Shown: positions 25,467-36,077, numbered from the stretch's first letter. The stretch is DNA of 53,883 nt from Stenotrophomonas sp. Ste86 (GCF_024519465.1 NZ_JALJRW010000027.1:1-53883); one strand, 5' to 3'. Translations and numbers: made by a program. Notes: generated from the letters alone by a model not told the origin.

Positions 25467-26579
25467 TCAATACAGTGCCTCAAGCGACGTACAGGGCAAC
25501 GCCGGCAAGCCCTGCCCGGCCACCGCCGCCGCAATCACCGCATCGGCCTGTTCCACGTCGATGCCCTGGCGCGGATACCACTCCGGGTTGTAGTAGCTGT
25601 GCGCGTAGCGCTCGCCGCTGTCGCACAGGATGGTCACGATCGACCCGCTGCGCCCGGCCTGGCGCATCAGCTCGGCGGCCTGCAGCACGCCGATGAAATT
25701 GGTGCCGGTGGACCCGCCGACGCGACGCCCCAGCTGGCGGCTCACATGGCGCATCGCGGCCAGGCTCAGCGCATCGGGCACCTTGACCATCGCATCGACG
25801 CTGGTCGGAATGAAGCTGGATTCCACCCGCGGCCGGCCGATGCCTTCCACCCGCGAGCCCCCGCTGCAGGTCAGCTCGCGCCACGGCTGGCCGGCCAGCG
25901 CCGCGCAGTAACCGTCGTAGAACACCGACACTTCCGGGTCCGCGCACAGGATGCGGGTGTCATGCCGGCGGTAACTGACGTAGCGGCCCAGCGTGGCCGC
26001 GGTACCGCCGGTGCCCGGGCTGCACACGATCCATTCCGGCACCGGGTGCGGCTCTTCGGCCATCTGCTTGAAGATGGACTCGGCAATGTTGTTGTTGGCA
26101 CGCCAGTCGGTGGCGCGCTCGGCGTAGGTGAACTGGTCCATGAAGTGGCCGCCGGTTTCGCGGGCGAGTTGCTCCGAATCGCCATTGAGATCGCAGGCAC
26201 GCTCGACCAGGTGGCAACGGCCGCCATGGAACTCGATCGCGGCGATCTTCTCCGGTGAGGTGGTGGCCGGCATCACCGCGATGAACGGCAGGCCCAGCAG
26301 CCGTGCGAAGTACGCCTCGGACACCGCCGTGGAGCCGCTGGAGGCCTCGATCACCGGGCGTCCCTCGCGCAGCCAGCCGTTGGTCAGCGCATACAGGAAC
26401 AGTGAGCGCGCCAGGCGATGCTTGAGGCTGCCGGTGGGGTGGCTGGATTCGTCCTTGAAGTACAGGTCGATGCCGGCATGCCCGGGCAGATCCATCGGGA
26501 TCAGGTGGGTATCGGCCGAACGGTTGAAATCGGCTTCGATCTTGCGGATGGCGGCAGCCACCCATTCACGCTGCGACAT
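25467..26579 (-). CDS. PLP-dependent cysteine synthase-family enzyme (Cds1-like)
   Basis: This is a 370-aa fold-type II PLP enzyme. The Schiff-base Lys53 lies in [11 protein letters not shown], the substrate loop is [14 protein letters not shown], and the phosphate-binding glycine loop is [12 protein letters not shown]. The [19 protein letters not shown] pattern and extended C-terminus resemble the L-cysteine desulfhydrase Cds1 of mycobacteria more than CysK/CysM. It may make sulfide and pyruvate from cysteine; the activity is inferred from family resemblance. Confidence 0.85.
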   Translation of the reverse strand: MSQREWVAAAIRKIEADFNRSADTHLIPMDLPGHAGIDLYFKDESSHPTGSLKHRLARSLFLYALTNGWLREGRPVIEASSGSTAVSEAYFARLLGLPFIAVMPATTSPEKIAAIEFHGGRCHLVERACDLNGDSEQLARETGGHFMDQFTYAERATDWRANNNIAESIFKQMAEEPHPVPEWIVCSPGTGGTAATLGRYVSYRRHDTRILCADPEVSVFYDGYCAALAGQPWRELTCSGGSRVEGIGRPRVESSFIPTSVDAMVKVPDALSLAAMRHVSRQLGRRVGGSTGTNFIGVLQAAELMRQAGRSGSIVTILCDSGERYAHSYYNPEWYPRQGIDVEQADAVIAAAVAGQGLPALPCTSLEALY

Positions 26580-26690
26580 GGCCAGGACTGTGCAAGGAGA
26601 CGCAGCATTCTACGTCGCCTTGCAGCCGCCCCGCTAAAATGGGCGCCATGGCCGTGAACCCACGGCCCCCGCTGCCACAGGATTTCCCCC

Positions 26691-27218
26691 ATGAGCGTTG
26701 CTTCCCTGCAGTCCCAGCCCGGCGTTGCCGCCCAGCCGCCGGCCGAAACCACCGGTTTCGTGTTCAACCACACCATGCTGCGCGTGAAGGACATCGCCGC
26801 CTCGCTGGATTTCTACACCCGCGTGCTCGGCTTCCGCCTGATCGACCAGCGCGACTTCGCCGAAGCCCAGTTCAGCCTGTACTTCCTGGCCCTGCTGCCG
26901 GCCGGCACCCAGATCCCCGAGGGCGACGACGCGCGCCGGGTGTGGATGGCCGGTATTCCCGGCGTGCTGGAGCTGACCCACAACCACGGCACCGAATCCC
27001 AGCCGGGCGCGGTGTACCACGACGGCAACAGCGACCCGCGTGGTTTCGGCCACATCTGCGTCTCCGTGCCGGACATCCAGGCCGCCTGCAAGCGCTTCGA
27101 TGACCTGCAGGTGCCCTACCAGAAGCGCCTGGAAGACGGCCGCATGAAGCACCTGGCCTTCATCAAGGACCCCGACGGCTACTGGGTGGAAATCATCTCC
27201 AACACCCCGATCGCCTGA
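26691..27218 (+). CDS. gloA: Lactoylglutathione lyase (glyoxalase I)
   Basis: GloA converts the methylglyoxal-glutathione hemithioacetal to S-lactoylglutathione. The 175-aa protein carries the metal ligands His27, Glu94, His121 and Glu167. The length, with the insertion after FSLYFLALLPAG, fits the longer zinc-type enzymes rather than the 135-aa nickel type. A TAAAAT box (26635-26640) may be its -10. Confidence 0.95.
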   Translation: MSVASLQSQPGVAAQPPAETTGFVFNHTMLRVKDIAASLDFYTRVLGFRLIDQRDFAEAQFSLYFLALLPAGTQIPEGDDARRVWMAGIPGVLELTHNHGTESQPGAVYHDGNSDPRGFGHICVSVPDIQAACKRFDDLQVPYQKRLEDGRMKHLAFIKDPDGYWVEIISNTPIA

Positions 27219-27232
27219 GAGCGCTGCATCCG

Positions 27233-27257
27233 GTAGGTGCCGACCGTTGGTCGGCAC
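27233..27257 (+). repeat. GTAG REP element after gloA
   Basis: GTAG followed by arms GTGCCGACC/GGTCGGCAC on the plus strand, 15 bp beyond the gloA stop. Confidence 0.85.
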
Positions 27258-27368
27258 ACCGCCACCGCGTCGGCACCCACCACGGGGTCAGCAACGTGCA
27301 CGCGGCGGACATGCCGCCGCGCTGCACCGGTGGTATACCTGCGCACCTGCCCAAGCCGAGGAGTGCGC

Positions 27369-27803
27369 ATGGAAACCATGGAACTGTACCGGGGTCGCCT
27401 GATCGACCATCTGCAACTGGTGGTCAAGGACCTGGCCGCCAGCCGCCGCTTCTACCAGGCGGTGTTCGACAGCATCGGCATCCCGATTGCCGGTGAAGGC
27501 GACACCTATTTCTGGGCCGACGAACTGTTTATTTCCACTGCCAGCAGCGAGGCCGCCGCCGGCCAGCTCACCGGCCGCCACCACCTGGCCTTCCAGGCCC
27601 GCGACCGCGCCACCGTCGAGGCGTTCCACCAGGCCGCATTGGCCGCCGGTGGCACGGACAACGGCGCGCCCGGCGAACGCCCGTACCACCCGGCGTACTA
27701 CGCCGCGTTCGCGATCGATCCGGATGGCAACAACATCGAAGTGGTCTACCACGGTCCGGCCGATTACAGCGCCGATGCGGTGAAGGTGAGCTTCTCGCAG
27801 TAG
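27369..27803 (+). CDS. VOC family protein
   Basis: This is a 144-aa single-domain vicinal-oxygen-chelate protein. LIDHLQLVVKDLAASRRFYQAVF and the C-terminal FAIDPDGNNIEVVYHGP are the beta-alpha-beta-beta-beta signatures with likely metal ligands His and Glu. Possible activities are dioxygenase, glutathione transferase or antibiotic binding; none can be assigned. A GAGGAG site five bases before the ATG fixes the start. Confidence 0.88.
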   Translation: METMELYRGRLIDHLQLVVKDLAASRRFYQAVFDSIGIPIAGEGDTYFWADELFISTASSEAAAGQLTGRHHLAFQARDRATVEAFHQAALAAGGTDNGAPGERPYHPAYYAAFAIDPDGNNIEVVYHGPADYSADAVKVSFSQ

Positions 27804-27970
27804 AGGGGCGCGCCCGCAGTTCCGTCCCGGGGCGGGCACGCCCTGCGCGCCCGCCCGATCAGGATCGCGAGCGGATCCGCGCGAACACGTGTCGTTGCGA
27901 GGCATGAACGCTTCAGGCTGCCCCGCGGCCAATCTCACTGGATGAGATCGCCCCTGCTTAGGGTGGCCGC

Positions 27971-29242
27971 ATGGACACCCTGCGCAAGCTCGCCATCCTC
28001 GCCGATGCCGCCAAGTACGACGCCTCCTGCGCCTCCAGCGGCGCGGGAAAGCGGAACTCGGTCAAATCCGGTGGTATCGGCAGCACCGAGGGCGCGGGGA
28101 TCTGTCACAGCTATACCCCGGATGGGCGGTGCGTCTCGTTGCTGAAGATCCTGCTGACCAACTTCTGCATCTACGACTGCGCCTACTGCGTGAACCGGGT
28201 TTCTAGCAACGTGCAGCGGGCGCGCTTCAGCGTGGACGAGGTAGTCGCGCTGACCATGGATTTCTACAAGCGCAATTACATCGAGGGCCTGTTCCTTTCC
28301 AGCGGCATCATCCGCAACGCCGACTACACGATGGAACGCATGGTGGAAGTGGCGCGGGTGCTGCGCCAGGAACATCGGTTCGCCGGATACATCCACCTGA
28401 AGACCATTCCCGAAGCCTCGCCGGAATTGCTGGCCGCCGCCGGGCGCCATGCCGACCGCCTGTCGATCAACATCGAACTGCCCACCGAAGACGGACTGGC
28501 CAGTTACGCCCCGGAAAAGTCGATGCCCTCCATCCGTGGCGCGATGGGCGAGCTCAGCTGGCGGATCGAGGAGGCCAAGCAGGCGCGCAAGGCGACCGCT
28601 ACCCTGCCGCTGGCCGACCCGGCCCCGCGCACCAGGAAACCGCAAGCGCCGCGCTTCGCACCGGCCGGGCAAAGTACACAGATGATCGTCGGTGCCGACG
28701 GCGCGAGCGACCTGCAGATCCTGGGCGCGGCGGACAACCTGTATGGCAATTACCACATGCGCCGGGTTTATTATTCCGCGTTCAGCCCGATCCCCGATGC
28801 CAGCAAAGCGCTGCCGCTGCAGGCGCCGCCCCTGGCGCGTGAGCACCGGCTGTATCAGGCCGACTGGCTGCTGCGCTTTTACGGCTACGGGGTGGAAGAG
28901 ATTACCGACACCACCCAGGGCGGCATGCTCGACCTGGACATCGATCCGAAAATGGCGTGGGCGATCCGTCACCCCGAGCGTTTTCCGGTGGACGTCAATA
29001 CAGCGCCGAAGGAATTGCTGTTGCGCATTCCCGGCCTGGGCGTGCGCAACGTCAAGCGCGTGTTGATGGCGCGCCGCCATGGCCGCCTGCGGGTGGCCGA
29101 CGTGGCCCGGCTGCGCGCGCCGATGAGCAAACTATTGCCGTTCGTCCAGTTGGCCGACCACCATCCGCGCAAGCAGCTGGATGATCCTGCCACCCTGCGC
29201 GCGCGATTGGCGCCGCCACCGAAGCAGGGTGCGTTGTTTTGA
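27971..29242 (+). CDS. Putative DNA modification/repair radical SAM protein
   Basis: This 423-aa radical SAM enzyme has the [4Fe-4S] cysteines Cys66, Cys70 and Cys73 in FCIYDCAYC. The C-terminal part (about 335-370, DVNTAPKELLLRIPGLGVRNVKRVLM) is a helix-hairpin-helix, a non-specific DNA-binding fold. This matches the family I know as the radical SAM protein linked to uracil-DNA-glycosylase-like genes (TIGR03916). The reaction is unknown. It overlaps the next gene by 4 bp, so the two are coupled and probably act together on damaged or modified bases. Confidence 0.9.
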   Translation: MDTLRKLAILADAAKYDASCASSGAGKRNSVKSGGIGSTEGAGICHSYTPDGRCVSLLKILLTNFCIYDCAYCVNRVSSNVQRARFSVDEVVALTMDFYKRNYIEGLFLSSGIIRNADYTMERMVEVARVLRQEHRFAGYIHLKTIPEASPELLAAAGRHADRLSINIELPTEDGLASYAPEKSMPSIRGAMGELSWRIEEAKQARKATATLPLADPAPRTRKPQAPRFAPAGQSTQMIVGADGASDLQILGAADNLYGNYHMRRVYYSAFSPIPDASKALPLQAPPLAREHRLYQADWLLRFYGYGVEEITDTTQGGMLDLDIDPKMAWAIRHPERFPVDVNTAPKELLLRIPGLGVRNVKRVLMARRHGRLRVADVARLRAPMSKLLPFVQLADHHPRKQLDDPATLRARLAPPPKQGALF

Positions 29243-30711
29243 CTGGTCCGGCACGTACGGACCTGCAGCGCTGGAGCGCGCGGGTGGAGCCGGCGTGGTC
29301 GGTGGAGGCATGGCGCGCGGTAGCGCGGGCAGCGTTGCAGCGACAGGTCGCACCGCCCCAGCTGGACTGGCTCGATGCCGGCGAGGGCTCGCTGCTGGAT
29401 GCCCCTTCGGTGCTGGATGCGCCGCTACCGGTGGAGCCCGCATCCACGCAGGCAGCGGTACCCCGTGATTTTCTCGAACTGGCCGCCACCTGCCTGTGCC
29501 ACCGTGAACCGCAGCGGCTGGCGCTGCTGTACCGCATGCTGTGGCGGATCACCCACGGCGAGCGCCGCCTGCTGACCAACCCGGCCGACCCCGACGTGGT
29601 GCGCGCCATGGCCCTGGCGCAGGCAGTACGCCGCGATGCGCACAAAATGAAGGCGTTCGTGCGCTTCCGGGAAGTACCCGGCGAGCAAGAGGCGTTCATT
29701 GCCTGGTTCGAGCCAGACCACCATATCGTGGACCGGGTGGCGCCCTTCTTCGCGCGTCGCTTCGCCGGCATGCGGTGGGCGATTCTAACCCCGACGCGCA
29801 GCGCGCGATGGGATGGCAGCACACTGTCATTCGGCCCCGGCGGCAGCCAGGAGCAGGCGCCGCGCGAGGACGCGCGCGAAGAATTGTGGCGCACCTACTA
29901 CGCCAACATCTTCAATCCGGCCCGGCTCAACACGCGCATGATGCGGCAGGAAATGCCCGCCAGGTACTGGAAACACCTGCCTGAAGCAACGCTGCTGCCG
30001 ATGCTGGTGCGCGACGCCGGCGACCGCGTACAGGAGATGCATGACCGCGACGTGCAAGCACCGCAGCGCCGCATTCCCGACCGCCGGATTACCCCGCGTG
30101 CGCCGGCCACCGCCAACGGCGATGACCTGGATGCGCTGCGCACGGCGGCCATGGGGTGCCGCCGCTGTCCACTATGGGAACCGGCCACCCAGACGGTGTT
30201 CGGTGAAGGACCGCAGAACGCCAAAGTGATGCTGGTGGGCGAGCAGCCCGGCGACAGCGAAGACCTGAGCGGGCACCCCTTCGTGGGGCCGGCCGGGCAG
30301 CTGTTGAACCGCGCGTTGGCGGAACTGGATATCGACCGCAGCACGCTGTACATGACCAATGCGGTGAAGCACTTCCGGTTCGAGCGGCGCGGCAAACGGC
30401 GCATCCACAGCAAGCCGCAGATGACCCACATCACTGCGTGCAAACCGTGGCTGATGGCCGAAATAGAGAACGTGCGCCCGCAGGTGATCGTGTGTCTGGG
30501 AGCCACCGCGGCTACGGCCGTGTTCGGGGCGGGCTTCAACCTAATGGAGAAGCGCGGCCGCTGGCACTCGCTGGACGACGGCACCCGCGCGTTCGCCACG
30601 GTGCACCCGGCGTGGGTGCTGCGTCAGGGCGACGGCGAGGCGCGTGAGGCGGCGTATCGGGGACTGGTGGAGGATCTGCGGGGTTTGCTGGACGACCGGC
30701 GCGAGGGGTAA
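29239..30711 (+). CDS. udgX: DUF4130-UdgX fusion, uracil-DNA-binding protein
   Basis: This 490-aa fusion has an N-terminal DUF4130/TIGR03915 region (about 1-270) and a C-terminal UdgX domain (about 295-490). Iron-sulfur cysteines are 307, 310, 401 and 419. Motif 1 is GEQPGDSED (334-342), the UdgX-specific KRRIH loop is at 386-390 and motif 2 is HPAWVLR (456-462). In mycobacterial UdgX the loop histidine attacks the sugar after uracil excision and leaves the protein covalently bound to DNA; His390 is the equivalent here. It starts with TTG overlapping the upstream stop as TTGA. Confidence 0.92.
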   Translation: MTGPARTDLQRWSARVEPAWSVEAWRAVARAALQRQVAPPQLDWLDAGEGSLLDAPSVLDAPLPVEPASTQAAVPRDFLELAATCLCHREPQRLALLYRMLWRITHGERRLLTNPADPDVVRAMALAQAVRRDAHKMKAFVRFREVPGEQEAFIAWFEPDHHIVDRVAPFFARRFAGMRWAILTPTRSARWDGSTLSFGPGGSQEQAPREDAREELWRTYYANIFNPARLNTRMMRQEMPARYWKHLPEATLLPMLVRDAGDRVQEMHDRDVQAPQRRIPDRRITPRAPATANGDDLDALRTAAMGCRRCPLWEPATQTVFGEGPQNAKVMLVGEQPGDSEDLSGHPFVGPAGQLLNRALAELDIDRSTLYMTNAVKHFRFERRGKRRIHSKPQMTHITACKPWLMAEIENVRPQVIVCLGATAATAVFGAGFNLMEKRGRWHSLDDGTRAFATVHPAWVLRQGDGEAREAAYRGLVEDLRGLLDDRREG

Positions 30712-30758
30712 TGCAGGTTGGCGTTGCGCGGCGTACGCTGATTGGGATGCGTCAGGGG

Positions 30759-30783
30759 GTTGCCGGCCAGCGGCCTGCATTAC
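30759..30783 (-). repeat. REP element with GTAA tag
   Basis: On the minus strand GTAATGCAGGCC...GGCCGGCAAC; it is the canonical core with two changes. It begins 4 bp after the stop of the small membrane protein gene and separates it from the convergent udgX gene. Confidence 0.75.
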
Positions 30784-30786
30784 CGA

Positions 30787-31134
30787 TCAGCAGCTCAGGA
30801 TGAGGTGGCCGGCCAGTGCGCCGCAGCCCACCCACAGGCCGAGCATCAGCAACAGCCCGGCGACAGCGGTCACTACGCGCCAGCCCCGCCGCGCGCCCTT
30901 GCTGCGCGCGAAGACCCACCATGCCAGCAGTGGGCCCGCGATCAGGCCACCGCCCAGCAGCGCCACCGCCAACCAGCCGATCCACTCGGGCTTGTGGCCG
31001 GCTTCAGGGGGACATTGGGAAGTCGCGTATGCCGCCGGAATCAGCAGCAGGTTGAACAGTCCAACAGCGGTGCGACGGAGACGCGTGCCGACGCGGGGTC
31101 GGCACCTGTCCGCGATGCCATGGGCTGGCGTCAA
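30787..31134 (-). CDS. Small membrane protein, unknown function
   Basis: The 115-codon frame encodes a hydrophobic N-terminal segment (RRTAVGLFNLLLIPAAYA, possibly a signal peptide), a short periplasmic part with Cys (TSQCPPEAGHKPEW) and two membrane helices (about 52-71 and 85-108). The only start I see is a TTG overlapping the CBS gene stop (ATTGA), which suggests coupling. The first 30 codons contain a REP-like palindrome (31085-31105), which is unusual, so the true N-terminus is uncertain. Confidence 0.55.
   Translation of the reverse strand: MTPAHGIADRCRPRVGTRLRRTAVGLFNLLLIPAAYATSQCPPEAGHKPEWIGWLAVALLGGGLIAGPLLAWWVFARSKGARRGWRVVTAVAGLLLMLGLWVGCGALAGHLILSC
31085..31105 (-). repeat. REP-like palindrome inside a short gene start
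   Basis: GTGCCGAC/GTCGGCAC, an 8-bp stem with a 5-base loop, resembling the GTAG elements with CCGAC arms but with a degenerate tag. It falls within the first codons of the preceding small membrane protein frame. Confidence 0.5.
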
Positions 31135-31562
31135 TGCGCCGCCATGTAGATGTCCTGCAGCACCGCCTTCTCAAGCTCCAACTCGCTGAGCAGGTTCTTG
31201 ACGATATCGCCAAGGCTCAGGATGCCGACCAGCTTGGTACCTTCAGTCACCATCAGGTGGCGGTGGCGCGAGTAGGTCATCAGCGCCATCGCCTGCTTCA
31301 GCGTTGCGTCCGGAGCGATGCCTTCAAGGCCTGCCGACGGCAAGCTGGCGATCACCCGACGACCTGCCTGCGGGCCGTCATCGGCCAGGCTGCGGACGAT
31401 GTCCTTCTCGGAAATGATCCGCACCGGGGCGTCGTCTTTCATCACCACCAAGGCAGCGATCTTATGCGCGCTCATCTTGTGCGCGGCGGCACCGATGGTG
31501 TCCTCGACATCGATGGTGACAATTGCATTTTTCTTGGATTGCAGGAGTTCGCGGACGTTCAT
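31131..31562 (-). CDS. CBS-pair domain protein
   Basis: This 143-aa cytosolic protein is made almost entirely of two CBS domains (about 10-65 and 78-130; IISEKDIVRSL closes the first and GILSLGDIVKNLL the second). CBS pairs bind adenosyl ligands such as AMP, ATP or SAM. Stand-alone forms are often regulatory subunits or stress proteins; the partner is unknown. The start MNVRELLQSK has an AGGAAA site; a longer in-frame start at 31631 lacks support. Confidence 0.9.
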   Translation of the reverse strand: MNVRELLQSKKNAIVTIDVEDTIGAAAHKMSAHKIAALVVMKDDAPVRIISEKDIVRSLADDGPQAGRRVIASLPSAGLEGIAPDATLKQAMALMTYSRHRHLMVTEGTKLVGILSLGDIVKNLLSELELEKAVLQDIYMAAH

Positions 31563-31854
31563 TCTTGTTTCCTGGTACAGGTTACTGAAGTCGAGAGGTG
31601 CGCCTTGTTGCAGCGAGGGAGGCGGCGCCATGCGTCTGCCCGCTCCTCGGTCATTGGATTCTACGACCGCAGCTTGGCCCAGGAGTTTGCAAATCTGGGA
31701 CAGTTGGTCGTCGAAATGGCTGACGACCCCGAGAATGGCACCGCGACTAAAACCGTCGCTGAATGCCGCCGTGGCGCACGACTAAAGTTCCACGGCCCGC
31801 TGCCGCGTGTGGCACCACCCCACGGGTGGCTGCGTCGGCGCCGGATTGAAAGGC

Positions 31855-31914
31855 AGCCACGCATGGCGCGGCTCTACCGATGAATACGGGTGTAGAGCCA
31901 CCCCATGGGTGGCT
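31855..31914. repeat. Pair of GTAG REPs with facing tags
   Basis: A minus-strand copy (31855-31877, imperfect arms AGCCACGC/GCGCGGCT) and a plus-strand copy (31892-31914, arms AGCCACCC/GGGTGGCT) have their GTAG tags facing each other across 14 bp. Confidence 0.85.
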
Positions 31915-31937
31915 GGCCCCCTAACCAGACGCCCACG

Positions 31938-31958
31938 AAAAAGGGGCCTCGCGGCCCC
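31938..31958 (-). terminator. Rho-independent terminator of glmS
   Basis: On the minus strand GGGGCC/GGCCCC with a 4-base GCGA loop is followed by five T residues, about 33 bp after the glmS stop. Confidence 0.8.
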
Positions 31959-31990
31959 CTTCTCCCCATCCGCGTCGCCTGCGCGCGCGT

Positions 31991-33832
<1,842 letters not shown>

Positions 33833-33878
33833 AGATTCTGATCCCAGGTATCGAGCCTCGCATTCTAGCGTGGCCCCC

Positions 33879-33942
33879 GTGTCCGGGACGCCGCTGTCCG
33901 CTTAACGAAAGTGTCCGGCGGGTGTCCGCGGACACGCGGACA
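33879..33942 (+). promoter_or_regulatory. Cluster of TGTCC/GGACA half-sites, candidate enhancer
   Basis: TGTCC occurs at 33880, 33895, 33912 and 33923, and GGACA at 33930 and 33938. At the centre is the perfect 14-bp palindrome GTGTCCGCGGACAC (33922-33935). The cluster lies about 45-110 bp upstream of the -24 element, where NtrC-type activators normally bind. Confidence 0.7.
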
Positions 33943-33985
33943 AGCAGGTCGCCCTCGCAAGCCATTGATTTCAAATGGCCAAAAG

Positions 33986-34004
33986 TTGGCACGGGATCTG
34001 CTTT
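33986..34004 (+). promoter_or_regulatory. Sigma-54 (-24/-12) promoter of the exporter operon
   Basis: TTGGCACGGGATCTGCTTT matches the consensus TGGCACG-N4-TTGCW at nearly every position, with GG (33988-33989) and GC (34000-34001) exactly 10 bp apart. Transcription would start near 34013, about 23 bp before the first gene. Confidence 0.85.
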
Positions 34005-34035
34005 GTACTCGGCAACCCAACCGCGAACGAGCCCG

Positions 34036-35304
34036 ATGATCCGCGACACTTCCGCCCAGGACCAGACCCTCTCCGTTGCCGGCACGGCAGCCCCGTGGAA
34101 GCGCTGGCTGTGGCCGGGCCTGGCCGCACTGGTGGTGCTGCTGGCCATCGGCTTCGCTGTCCGCGCCTGGCTGGGCGCCAGCCGCTCCTTCGACGGGGCG
34201 CGGGTGCGCATCGCCGAGGTCACCCGCGGCGACCTGGTCCGCGACATCGCCGCCGACGGCCGGGTCATCGCCGCCAACAGCCCGATCCTGTACGCCATCT
34301 CCGCCGGTACCGTGGACCTGAAGGTGGTGGCCGGCGACGTGGTCAAGAAGGGCCAGGAACTGGCGGTGATCGACAGCCCGGAACTGCGCAGCAAGCTCGC
34401 CCAGGAACAGGCCACCCTGGCCGGCCTGGAAGCCGAAGCGAGCCGCTCCACCCTCGATGCCACCCTGGCCCGTGCCAAGGCACGCAAGGAAACCGACCAG
34501 GCCAGCATCGAGCGGCAGGCTGCCGACCGCGACCTGCAGCGCTACCAGCGCGGCTTCGACGGCGGTGCGGTGCCGCAGATCGACCTGGCCAAGGCCAATG
34601 ACAGCCTCAAGAAAGCCGACATCCAGCTGGCCAACGCGCAGACCGACGCACGCCTGCAGGGCCAGGGCGCCGACCTGGACGCACGCAACAAGCACCTGCT
34701 GGCCGAACGCCAGAAGGCGGTGGTGGCCGAGGTGCAGCGCCAGGTCGATGCACTGACCCTGCGCGCGCCGTTCGACGGCCAGGTCGGCCAGGTGCAGGCC
34801 ACCCAGCACACCAACGTGATCGCCAATGCGCCGATCCTGGGCGTGGTCGATCTGTCGCGCTTCGAGATCGAGATCAAGGTGCCCGAGAGCTTCGCCCGCG
34901 AGCTGGCGATCGGCATCCCGGCCCAGCTCACCAGCGGCAACGGCCAGCCCTTCCCGGGCGAGATCAGCGCGGTGTCCCCGGAAGTGGTCGCCGGTGAAGT
35001 CAACGCCCGCATCCGCTTCTCCGACAAGCAGCCGCAGGGTCTGCGCCAGAGCCAGCGCATGCAGGCCCGGGTGGTGCTCGATACCCGTCGCAATGTGCTC
35101 AAGGTCGAGCGCGGCCCGTTCGTCGAACAGGGCAACGGCCAGGCCTACGTCATGGACGGCAGCACCGCGGTGCGCCGCCCGGTCAAGCTCGGTGTGAGCA
35201 GCCTGGGCGAAGTGGAAATCCTCTCTGGCCTGCAGCCCGGCGATCGCGTCGTGGTCTCCGGCAGCGATCTGTTCGGCGATGCCGAGCACGTGTCCATCAA
35301 CTGA
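34036..35304 (+). CDS. Membrane fusion protein (HlyD/MacA-like)
   Basis: This is a 422-aa periplasmic adaptor with one N-terminal membrane anchor (about 25-45), a barrel/lipoyl region (DLVRDIAADGRVIAANSPILYAISAGTV), a helical hairpin rich in Gln, Ala and Lys (about 115-235), and the return lipoyl segment LRAPFDGQVGQVQ. Such adaptors link an inner-membrane ABC exporter to an outer-membrane channel. The start MIRDTSAQDQ lies 23 bp after the predicted sigma-54 start site. No outer-membrane channel gene is in the operon, so a TolC-type protein encoded elsewhere is expected. Confidence 0.9.
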   Translation: MIRDTSAQDQTLSVAGTAAPWKRWLWPGLAALVVLLAIGFAVRAWLGASRSFDGARVRIAEVTRGDLVRDIAADGRVIAANSPILYAISAGTVDLKVVAGDVVKKGQELAVIDSPELRSKLAQEQATLAGLEAEASRSTLDATLARAKARKETDQASIERQAADRDLQRYQRGFDGGAVPQIDLAKANDSLKKADIQLANAQTDARLQGQGADLDARNKHLLAERQKAVVAEVQRQVDALTLRAPFDGQVGQVQATQHTNVIANAPILGVVDLSRFEIEIKVPESFARELAIGIPAQLTSGNGQPFPGEISAVSPEVVAGEVNARIRFSDKQPQGLRQSQRMQARVVLDTRRNVLKVERGPFVEQGNGQAYVMDGSTAVRRPVKLGVSSLGEVEILSGLQPGDRVVVSGSDLFGDAEHVSIN

Positions 35305-35350
35305 TCTCCACAACACATTTCATCCTCAACCAACGGTAAGGAAAACAGTC

Positions 35351-36070
35351 ATGCTCGAGATGCGCGCGGTCGCCAAAGTGTTCCGCACCGAACAGGTGGA
35401 AACCCATGCCCTGCGGTCGCTTGACCTGCACGTCCGCGAAGGCGAGTTCGTCGCCGTGACCGGTCCGTCCGGCTCGGGCAAGACCACGTTCCTCAACATC
35501 GCCGGCCTGCTGGAAACCTTCACCAGCGGCACCTACATGCTCGATGGCCAGGACGTCAGCAAGCTCGGCGACGATGCGCGCAGCCGCCTGCGTAACCAGA
35601 AAATCGGCTTCATCTTCCAGGGTTTCAACCTGATCTCCGACCTCAACCTGTTCGACAATGTCGATGTACCGCTGCGCTATCGCGGCATGCCCGCCGCCGA
35701 GCGCAAGCAGCGCATCGAAAAGGCGCTGGGCCAGGTCGGGCTGGGCTCGCGCATGAAGCACTACCCGGCCGAGCTCTCGGGCGGACAGCAGCAGCGCGCG
35801 GCAATCGCACGCGCCCTGGCGGGCAGCCCGCGCCTGCTGCTGGCCGATGAACCGACCGGCAACCTGGACAGCCAGATGGCACGCGGGGTGATGGAACTGC
35901 TGGAGGAAATCAACGCCGCCGGCACCACCATCGTCATGGTCACCCATGACCCGGAACTGGCCGCCCGTGCGCAGCGCAACGTACATATCGTCGATGGCCA
36001 GGCCACCGACCTGCTGCGCGAGCCGGTGCTGTCCACCCCGCGTGCTGTCGTCGCCACCACCCACGACTGA
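35351..36070 (+). CDS. ABC transporter ATP-binding protein (MacB/LolD type)
   Basis: This is a 239-aa ATPase with Walker A GPSGSGKTT, Q-loop FQGFNLISDL, signature LSGGQQQRAAIARAL, Walker B LLLADEPTGNLD and H-loop VTHDPE. The DEPTGNLDS form and length are typical of the MacB/LolD/FtsE group working with FtsX-type permeases, which follow directly. An AAGGAAAA site precedes the ATG. Confidence 0.95.
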   Translation: MLEMRAVAKVFRTEQVETHALRSLDLHVREGEFVAVTGPSGSGKTTFLNIAGLLETFTSGTYMLDGQDVSKLGDDARSRLRNQKIGFIFQGFNLISDLNLFDNVDVPLRYRGMPAAERKQRIEKALGQVGLGSRMKHYPAELSGGQQQRAAIARALAGSPRLLLADEPTGNLDSQMARGVMELLEEINAAGTTIVMVTHDPELAARAQRNVHIVDGQATDLLREPVLSTPRAVVATTHD

Positions 36071-36077
36071 GGCCACC

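Larger units (their letters stand above)
31563..31990. other. 428-bp interval upstream of the CBS gene and downstream of glmS
   Basis: This interval holds the CBS gene promoter region, a half palindrome CCACCCC/GGGTGGC (31815-31830), a divergent REP pair and the glmS terminator. The open frames that cross it have no plausible start, ribosome binding site or recognisable domain, so I call no gene. Confidence 0.7.

Noticed and set aside
27886..27900. Possible LexA-like box (GAACACGTGTCG) upstream of the radical SAM gene
   Set aside because: It differs from the GAAC-N4-GTTC type at two positions, and Xanthomonadaceae LexA sites vary, so SOS control of the cassette is not supported by this alone.
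31640..31800. Plus-strand frame reading FYDRSLAQEFANLGQLVVEMADD
   Set aside because: It looks protein-like, but I found no start codon, ribosome binding site or family match; treated as non-coding.
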